Shown here: positions 58,738-64,000 of the stretch, one piece after another
How the letters are laid out: each line of letters starts with the position of its first letter
How positions within the stretch are numbered: position 1 is the first letter of the stretch
Assembly (NCBI RefSeq): GCF_024346315.1
Contig: NZ_JAGQCS010000008.1
Coordinates: forward strand, 90,152-154,151
DNA: 64,000 nucleotides
Direction of reading: 5' to 3'
Source of the DNA: Cyanobium sp. ATX 6F1
GTDB taxonomy: Bacteria; Cyanobacteriota; Cyanobacteriia; PCC-6307; Cyanobiaceae
Position numbers and translations under genes: made by a program
The notes under the pieces: generated by a model
Database searches by the model: none
Seen by the model: only the letters and a program-made list of their open reading frames with translations
What the model was told of the DNA's origin: nothing

Positions 58738-59970
58738 GTGGTCCAGGTCAACGGCAACTACCTCAAACTCAAGGCGGGCTATCTGTTCCCCGAGATCGCC
58801 CGGCGGGTGAAGGCGTTCAGCGAAGCCCACCCCGAAGCACCGATCATCCGCCTGGGCATCGGCGATGTCACCGAACCCCTGCCGGAGGCCTGCCAAACCG
58901 CCATGAAGGCGGCCGTGGATGAACTCGGCACCCGCGAGGGCTTCCACGGCTACGGCCCCGAGCAGGGCTACCTGTGGCTGCGCGAGGCGATCGCCCAGCA
59001 CGATTTCCAGGCCCGCGGCTGCGACGTGAGCGCCGAGGAGATCTTCGTCTCCGACGGCTCGAAGTGCGACAGCAGCAACATCCTCGACATCCTCGGCGAG
59101 GGCAACCGCATCGCCGTCACCGACCCGGTGTATCCGGTCTACGTGGACAGCAACGTGATGGCGGGGCGCACCGGCGACGCCGACGGCGCCGGTCAGTACG
59201 GCGGCCTCACCTACCTGCCGATCACCGCCGCCAACGATTTCACCGCGCCCCTGCCCGAGGGCCAGGTGGACCTGATCTACCTCTGCTTCCCCAACAACCC
59301 CACCGGCGCCGTGGCCACCAGGGCCCAGCTGAAGCGCTGGGTCGACTACGCCCTCGCCAACGGCGCCCTGATCCTGTTCGATGCCGCCTACGAGGCGTTC
59401 ATCTCAGATCCCGAGCTACCCCATTCGATCTATGAGATCGAGGGTGCCCGCCAGTGCGCGATCGAGTTCCGCTCCTTCTCCAAGAACGCCGGCTTCACCG
59501 GCACCCGCTGCGCGCTCACCGTGGTGCCCCGGGGCCTCACGGGCACCACGGCCCAGGGCGAACCGGTAGAGCTCTGGGGCCTGTGGAACCGCCGCCAGAG
59601 CACCAAGTTCAACGGCGTCAGTTACATCGTGCAGCGTGGAGCCGAAGCGGTGTACTCCCCCGAGGGCCAGGCCCAGGTGAAGGCCCTGGTGGGCTTCTAC
59701 ATGGAGAACGCGGCGATCATCCGAAGGGAGCTGTCGGCCGCAGGCCTGAGCGTCTATGGCGGCGAGCAGGCCCCCTACGTGTGGTTGAAAACACCCGAAG
59801 GCCTCGATTCCTGGGGCTTTTTCGACAAACTGTTGAAGGAGGCCCACGTGGTCGGCACCCCCGGCAGCGGCTTCGGCGCCGCCGGCGAGGGCTACTTCCG
59901 GCTCTCAGCCTTCAACAGCCGCGCCAACGTGGAGGAGGCCATGGCCCGCATCGCCGCTGTCAGACTTTGA
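58738..59970 (+). CDS. dapL: LL-diaminopimelate aminotransferase, GTG start
   Basis: DapL makes LL-DAP in one step for lysine and peptidoglycan, the cyanobacterial and plant route. The product has 410 residues. The PLP lysine is in [19 protein letters not shown], and [17 protein letters not shown] is the usual start. It includes [15 protein letters not shown] and [12 protein letters not shown]. The GTG at 58738 is the start; no ATG lies nearby. It heads a four-gene run with clpS, a CPBP protease and a carbonic anhydrase. Confidence 0.95.
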   Translation: MVQVNGNYLKLKAGYLFPEIARRVKAFSEAHPEAPIIRLGIGDVTEPLPEACQTAMKAAVDELGTREGFHGYGPEQGYLWLREAIAQHDFQARGCDVSAEEIFVSDGSKCDSSNILDILGEGNRIAVTDPVYPVYVDSNVMAGRTGDADGAGQYGGLTYLPITAANDFTAPLPEGQVDLIYLCFPNNPTGAVATRAQLKRWVDYALANGALILFDAAYEAFISDPELPHSIYEIEGARQCAIEFRSFSKNAGFTGTRCALTVVPRGLTGTTAQGEPVELWGLWNRRQSTKFNGVSYIVQRGAEAVYSPEGQAQVKALVGFYMENAAIIRRELSAAGLSVYGGEQAPYVWLKTPEGLDSWGFFDKLLKEAHVVGTPGSGFGAAGEGYFRLSAFNSRANVEEAMARIAAVRL

Positions 59971-59990
59971 ACGTCATTGCCTTCAACCCC

Positions 59991-60305
59991 ATGGCGGTGG
60001 AGACGCCAAGCCGCAGCCCAGGCGGCGCGACGGTGCTCGACAAGGACCTTCAGCGGGTGCGCAAGCCATCGCCCCGCTACAAGGTGCTGCTGCACAACGA
60101 CCCGGTCAGCACCATGGAGTTCGTGGTCTCGACCCTGCGGGAGGTGGTGCCCCTGCTCAGCGAGCAGGATGCCATCGCCGTGATGCTCGAAGCCCACAAC
60201 ACCGGCATCGGCCTGGTGATCGTCTGTGACATCGAGCCGGCGGAGTTCTACAGCGAACGCCTCAAGGCCAAGGGGCTGACCAGCTCGATCGAGCCCGAGG
60301 GCTGA
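59991..60305 (+). CDS. clpS: ATP-dependent Clp protease adaptor ClpS
   Basis: ClpS hands N-degron substrates to ClpC/ClpAP. The product has 104 residues. The core YKVLLHNDPVSTMEFVVSTL holds the Asn-Asp that bind the N-terminal residue, and MLEAHNTGIGLVIVCD has the conserved His. The ATG at 59991 starts 20 bp after dapL; a TTG further upstream could extend it. The stop abuts the start of the next gene. Confidence 0.93.
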   Translation: MAVETPSRSPGGATVLDKDLQRVRKPSPRYKVLLHNDPVSTMEFVVSTLREVVPLLSEQDAIAVMLEAHNTGIGLVIVCDIEPAEFYSERLKAKGLTSSIEPEG

Positions 60306-61184
60306 ATGGGGCTCACCCCGCCGCCAGCGCCAGTCACCCATGGCGGTGGGCGGCGCCCGGGAGGTTGGCTTTTGGCGGTGGGCTACCTGCCGCTGTTGCT
60401 TCTCTCCGGTTGGCTGCTGGCTCGGCCCCTGGCCCTGCTGGCTCCGGGCCTGCGCCCCGACCAGGTGAACCTGGCAGGCACGCTGGTGAGCTTCGCGCTG
60501 CTGCTGCTCACCCTGCCCGCCTGGCTGCGGCGCCGCTGGGGTGAACCCCGGGCCTGGCGCCGGCTCGGGGTGGCTGTGCCCCTGCCGGCCGCCCTCCAGG
60601 CCCTGCTGCGCGGGCTGCTCAAGGCGCTTCTGTTGCTGGCCCTGGTGTGCGCTGGGCTGCTGCTGGGCGGCGCGGCCCGCACGGGCCCAGGGATCACGCC
60701 TGCTCAGCTCGCCAACGCCCTGGCCCTGATGCTGGGGGTGGGCTTCGCAGAGGAACTGCTCTTTCGCGGCTGGCTCTGGGGAGAGTTGGCCCTGGGTCTT
60801 GGCGGCCAGCGGGCCCTGCTGGCCCAAGCGCTGATCTTCAGCCTGGTGCATCCCTACCCCCTGGCCCAGGGCTGGCTGGCGCTGCTGGCCCTCAAGGGCG
60901 GCCTGCTGCTTTTGGGGATCGCCCTGGCCCTGCAACGGCGCTCCGATGGGGGTGTGCTCTGGGGGGCCGTCGGGCTCCATGGCGGTCTGGTGGGGGGCTG
61001 GTTCCTGCTCCAGGGCGGTCTGATCAGCCTCTCCCCCGGCGCACCGCTCTGGCTGGTGGGCCCTGGAGGCGCCAGCCCCAACCCGATCGGGGGTCTGCTG
61101 GGCTGGCTGGGGCTGGCTGCTTTGTTGGCTGTGCGCCGGCGTTGGTGGGGCGAGAATCCAAAGCCCATCCAGGCTTCCCCTTGA
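60306..61184 (+). CDS. CPBP family intramembrane metalloprotease
   Basis: The 292-residue protein has about eight hydrophobic segments and the CPBP (Abi) motifs: EExxxR in GFAEELLFRGW, the FxxxH-type motif in LIFSLVHPYP, and a third histidine in AVGLHGGLVGG. The family includes CAAX-type prenyl proteases and bacteriocin-immunity proteins. Which role applies here is unknown. It starts immediately after the clpS stop, with no spacer, and its own stop overlaps the carbonic anhydrase start (TTGA). Confidence 0.88.
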   Translation: MGLTPPPAPVTHGGGRRPGGWLLAVGYLPLLLLSGWLLARPLALLAPGLRPDQVNLAGTLVSFALLLLTLPAWLRRRWGEPRAWRRLGVAVPLPAALQALLRGLLKALLLLALVCAGLLLGGAARTGPGITPAQLANALALMLGVGFAEELLFRGWLWGELALGLGGQRALLAQALIFSLVHPYPLAQGWLALLALKGGLLLLGIALALQRRSDGGVLWGAVGLHGGLVGGWFLLQGGLISLSPGAPLWLVGPGGASPNPIGGLLGWLGLAALLAVRRRWWGENPKPIQASP

Positions 61185-61906
61185 TCACCCGCCGGCGATG
61201 GCTTCTTGGCCAGAGCGCCCTGGCCGTGGCCGGTGTGTTCGCCTTGGCGGACGCGGCAGGGGCCGAGGATCCCAGCGATGCCCTGGCGATCTGCCGGCCG
61301 GCGGATCCCCTCCAGGCCCTGATCAATGGCAACGCCCGCTTCGCCGCCGCCTGGAGCCAGGCCGACCGAGCCACCACCCCATTGGCCCGGAGCCGGGCCC
61401 TCAACCACCTCTGGCGCCACAACTGCATCACGCCTGCCTCCACCTTGGTGGGCGGTCAGGCCCCCTGGGCCGTGGTCCTGGCCTGCGCCGATTCACGCGT
61501 GGCCCCGGAATGGATCTTCGATGCGGCCCCTTCGGATCTGTTCGTGATCCGCAGCGCCGGCAACACCGCCTTCGATGACGCCATCGCCTCCCTGGAGTAC
61601 GCCATCGATCACCTGGCGGTACCCCTGGCCCTGGTGGTGGGCCACAGCGGCTGCGGAGCGGTGACGGCCGCTTTGGCCTCCGATCCACTCACGCCTCTGC
61701 TGAGCGAACTGGTGGCGCCGATTCGCGCCAGCCTGCAGCCCGGCGATGACCTCCAGCAGGCGATCACCCGCAACGCGCGGCGCTCCGCCGAACAGCTCAG
61801 CGCCAAGAGCGACCTGGTGCGCCAGGCGGTGAGCGAAGGCCGCTTGACGATCCGCTCCAGCGTCTACGACATCGCCACCGGCCGGGTCACGCTGCTGAAT
61901 GCCTAA
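61181..61906 (+). CDS. Exported beta-carbonic anhydrase, TTG start
   Basis: The product has 241 residues. Zinc ligands are in VLACADSRVAPEW (Cys, with the Asp-Arg dyad) and VVGHSGCGAV (His and Cys). The N-terminus ITRRRWLLGQSALAVAGVFALADAAGA carries a twin-arginine followed by a hydrophobic stretch, so it is probably Tat-exported to the periplasm or lumen. The TTG at 61181 overlaps the CPBP stop (TTGA) and keeps the signal; no ATG lies upstream in frame near it. It could supply or capture CO2/bicarbonate outside the cytosol. Confidence 0.86.
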   Translation: MITRRRWLLGQSALAVAGVFALADAAGAEDPSDALAICRPADPLQALINGNARFAAAWSQADRATTPLARSRALNHLWRHNCITPASTLVGGQAPWAVVLACADSRVAPEWIFDAAPSDLFVIRSAGNTAFDDAIASLEYAIDHLAVPLALVVGHSGCGAVTAALASDPLTPLLSELVAPIRASLQPGDDLQQAITRNARRSAEQLSAKSDLVRQAVSEGRLTIRSSVYDIATGRVTLLNA

Positions 61907-61912
61907 ACCTTC

Positions 61913-63496
61913 TCAGCGCACGGCCGTGGCCAGGGCGCGCCGACCCTCCACCGGCGCCGACAGAGCCTCATCAAGGGGCGCCACCCCGTAGTCGCGCTCC
62001 AGCAGCGCCATCACCGTGCGGCCGAAATCCTGCCCCCCCTGATCGAAGGCCTCCAGACAGATCCGGCCGAACACACGCCCCATGGGTTCCGGGTTCCAGA
62101 GCAACTTGCGGGCCGTCCAGGGCATCATGCTCATCGGGTTGTAGCCGGGCTGGAGCAGCCCCTGCTCGAAGCCGTACTGCTCCAGGTGGGTGTGGGGCTG
62201 GAGGCCGATGAAGAAGATCGCCGGCTCCACGTTGGCGGCGCCGAAGATCTGCTCCAGTTCGCGGTGGTAGGCGATGGTCTGGCGGATGGTCTCCGGCCGC
62301 TCGTCGATCACGTTGAAGGAGTAGTTCACCGAGACCTGGGCGCGGAAGCCCGCCGCCACCAGCAGGCGGCAGTTCTCGAGCACGGTGCGCAGGTTGTAGC
62401 CCATGCGCATCTTGCGCACGAGCTCCTGGGAGCCAGAGGTGATGCCGATCTCGAAGTAGTCCATGCCGGTGGCCACCATCAGCTGCGCCAGTTCGGAATC
62501 GAGGTTGTCGGCGCGGATGTAGGCGGCCCAGTGGATGTCGCCCATGCCGGCGGCTGAGATGGCCCGCAGAAGCTCCTTGGCGTCCTCGATGTAGCGGCGC
62601 GCCGGGATGAACTGGGCGTCGGTGAACCAGAAGCCGCGCACGCCACGGTCATAGAGCTGACGCATCTCCGCCACCACCTCTTCCACGGGGTTGACGCGCA
62701 CCTGCTTGCCCTCCACCACCGTGTAGACGCAGTAACAGCAGTTGTGGGGGCAGCCACGTTTGGTCTGCACGCCCACGTAGAAGTCGCCGCCATCGAGGTA
62801 CCAGTCGAGCTGGGGCCAGATCGAGGCGATGTAGGGGTAATCGCAGGCGGTCTTGACCAGGCCCGCGGGCTGCTCATGGATCAGCCCCGGCCGCGGCGGC
62901 TCCCCGACCACGAAGCAGCGCTCGCTATCAAGACTTTCGCCCCGGATCAGCTTTTCGAGCAGGGGCTCCCCCTCGCCCACCGACACCACCGTGCCCCGGG
63001 GCAACTTCTGGCCGAGCTGCTCGTAGAAGACGCTCACCGCCCCGCCGCCGATCACCACCTTGGCCCCGGGATGGAAGCGGCGGGCGCGCCGCAGACCCCG
63101 GCGCACCAGGCGCAGGTTGCGCCAGAGCTCGCCATAGAAGGCTGCCATCAGCCGCAGGCCCCCCAGGGCTCCGCGCAGCCGGCGTAGGGGGTTGGCGGCG
63201 TAAAAGACCTCGAAGGAGTGCTGCAGGGGGTTGCCACTGCGGCCATCCACCGGGGCATAGATCTGAATGTCGCGCCAGGAGAACACCAGCAGGCTGGGGC
63301 GGAAGGCCTCGATCGTGGCCAGCAGCACCCGCTCCACATCCAGCGCCGAAAGAGCCGCCAGATCCAGGATCCGCTGGGGGAGCTCCGGAAAACGCTTGTG
63401 AAGGTGGTCGGCCAGGTAGACCGGGCCTATAGGGAAGATCGGGTTGCACGGCAGGCGGATGATCAGCACCCGCTGGGCCGGGTCGATCGGCGACAT
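61913..63496 (-). CDS. B12-binding radical SAM protein next to psbA
   Basis: The 527-residue product has a B12-binding-type N-terminal domain (LIIRLPCNPIFPIGPVYLADHL; VVIGGGAVSVFYEQLGQ). Its radical SAM domain carries CxxxCxxC in KRGCPHNCCYCVYTV. It continues with RGFWFTDAQFIPARRYI, a strand-helix alternation typical of BchE-like enzymes. The product is unknown; methylation or oxidation of a lipid, pigment or cofactor are the usual possibilities. It starts 215 bp from psbA on the opposite strand. Confidence 0.82.
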   Translation of the reverse strand: MSPIDPAQRVLIIRLPCNPIFPIGPVYLADHLHKRFPELPQRILDLAALSALDVERVLLATIEAFRPSLLVFSWRDIQIYAPVDGRSGNPLQHSFEVFYAANPLRRLRGALGGLRLMAAFYGELWRNLRLVRRGLRRARRFHPGAKVVIGGGAVSVFYEQLGQKLPRGTVVSVGEGEPLLEKLIRGESLDSERCFVVGEPPRPGLIHEQPAGLVKTACDYPYIASIWPQLDWYLDGGDFYVGVQTKRGCPHNCCYCVYTVVEGKQVRVNPVEEVVAEMRQLYDRGVRGFWFTDAQFIPARRYIEDAKELLRAISAAGMGDIHWAAYIRADNLDSELAQLMVATGMDYFEIGITSGSQELVRKMRMGYNLRTVLENCRLLVAAGFRAQVSVNYSFNVIDERPETIRQTIAYHRELEQIFGAANVEPAIFFIGLQPHTHLEQYGFEQGLLQPGYNPMSMMPWTARKLLWNPEPMGRVFGRICLEAFDQGGQDFGRTVMALLERDYGVAPLDEALSAPVEGRRALATAVR

Positions 63497-63630
63497 CCGA
63501 GCGCTCAGGCGAGCTTGGACGCTAACAACTCCGCCAGCGCTGCCGGCCGCAGCGGCCGGGGGGACAACCGCCCCGGCGACCCCCTCGCCCGATCCTTACC
63601 CTCAAGCTTTCCTCACATCGCGCAATGTTC

Positions 63631-63639
63631 TGTTACACT
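63631..63639 (+). promoter_or_regulatory. Candidate extended -10 of psbA
   Basis: TGTTACACT contains a TGN extension and TACACT (63634-63639), 73 bases before the psbA ATG. GTTACA within it also resembles an HLR1 half-site, which could allow RpaB to compete with RNA polymerase. No perfect -35 was found. Confidence 0.4.
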
Positions 63640-63711
63640 TCCCCAGGCAGCGCCCGCCCCGGGTGCCGTCCTACCTAACCGTCCCCTTACGGGGGCAACC
63701 CTCTCGCTCTT

Positions 63712-64000
63712 ATGACCACCACCATCCAGCAGCGCTCCGGCGCTACTCCTTGGAACCAGTTCTGTGAGTGGGTCACCTCCACCGACAACCGCCTCTACGT
63801 GGGTTGGTTCGGTGTGCTGATGATCCCCACCCTGCTGGCCGCCACCACCTGCTTCATCGTTGCCTTCATCGCCGCTCCCCCCGTCGACATCGACGGCATC
63901 CGTGAGCCCGTTGCCGGCAGCCTGCTTTACGGCAACAACATCATCTCCGGCGCTGTCGTTCCTTCCAGCAACGCCATCGGCCTGCACTTCTATCCCATCT
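63712..64000 (+). CDS. psbA: Photosystem II D1 protein, first 96 codons
   Basis: D1 is a reaction-centre subunit of PSII. The visible part starts [27 protein letters not shown] and includes the first membrane helix ([32 protein letters not shown]) and [32 protein letters not shown]. Residue 130, which separates the Gln and Glu isoforms, lies beyond the window, so the isoform cannot be named. The remainder of the gene is off the right edge. Confidence 0.98.
   Translation, partial: MTTTIQQRSGATPWNQFCEWVTSTDNRLYVGWFGVLMIPTLLAATTCFIVAFIAAPPVDIDGIREPVAGSLLYGNNIISGAVVPSSNAIGLHFYPI

Overview
The window is chromosome from a GC-rich unicellular cyanobacterium, most likely the Synechococcus/Cyanobium group. 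It carries psaA, psaB, psaI, psaL and psbA, an NDH-1 subunit (NdhN), the light/circadian factor LdpA, and a Synechocystis-type methylphytylbenzoquinone methyltransferase. Coding is dense, with many ATGA-type overlaps. I saw no insertion sequence, phage module, CRISPR array or rRNA operon.

Layout. (1) 1-2186, minus strand: ndhN - ldpA - ycf45-like ATPase (cut by the window edge). (2) 2642-18068, plus: the merged S10/spc/alpha ribosomal supercluster, rplC-D-W-B, rpsS, rplV, rpsC, rplP, rpmC, rpsQ, rplN-X-E, rpsH, rplF-R, rpsE, rplO, secY, adk, rpmJ, rpsM-K, rpoA, rplQ, truA, rplM, rpsI, rpmE, followed by prfA. (3) 19269-25240: an HNH endonuclease, a fused murF-alr gene, tRNA-Ser(GCU), two divergent cell-wall-type enzymes (serine hydrolase and NlpC/P60 peptidase) and a polyprenyl-phosphate-type glycosyltransferase; together these suggest an envelope region. 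(4) 25490-33101: psaI-psaL facing psaA-psaB, separated by a two-gene minus-strand module (periplasmic binding protein plus DUF4239 membrane protein) bracketed by two identical terminators in inverted orientation. (5) 33543-44754: lipoprotein, cbiG-cobJ fusion, tRNA-Pro(CGG), lipA, glutamate synthase, phosphodiester-glycosidase-like protein, IscA-like protein. (6) 44806-49599: the str operon rpsL-rpsG-fusA-tuf-rpsJ. (7) 49718-58628: LON-domain protein, MPBQ methyltransferase, pheA, DUF1997 protein, rnhB, rne, a large radical SAM protein. (8) 58738-61906: dapL-clpS-CPBP protease-carbonic anhydrase, a tight co-directional run. (9) a B12-binding radical SAM gene divergent from psbA, whose first 96 codons close the window.

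The most unusual points are: two genes (truA and rnhB) whose only plausible start is CTG inside a CTGA overlap with the upstream stop; the murF-alr fusion; the orphan binding-protein/DUF4239 pair inserted between photosystem I genes; and several strong hairpins in translation-gene leaders and spacers. Family assignments come from reading motifs and from memory, not from database searches.
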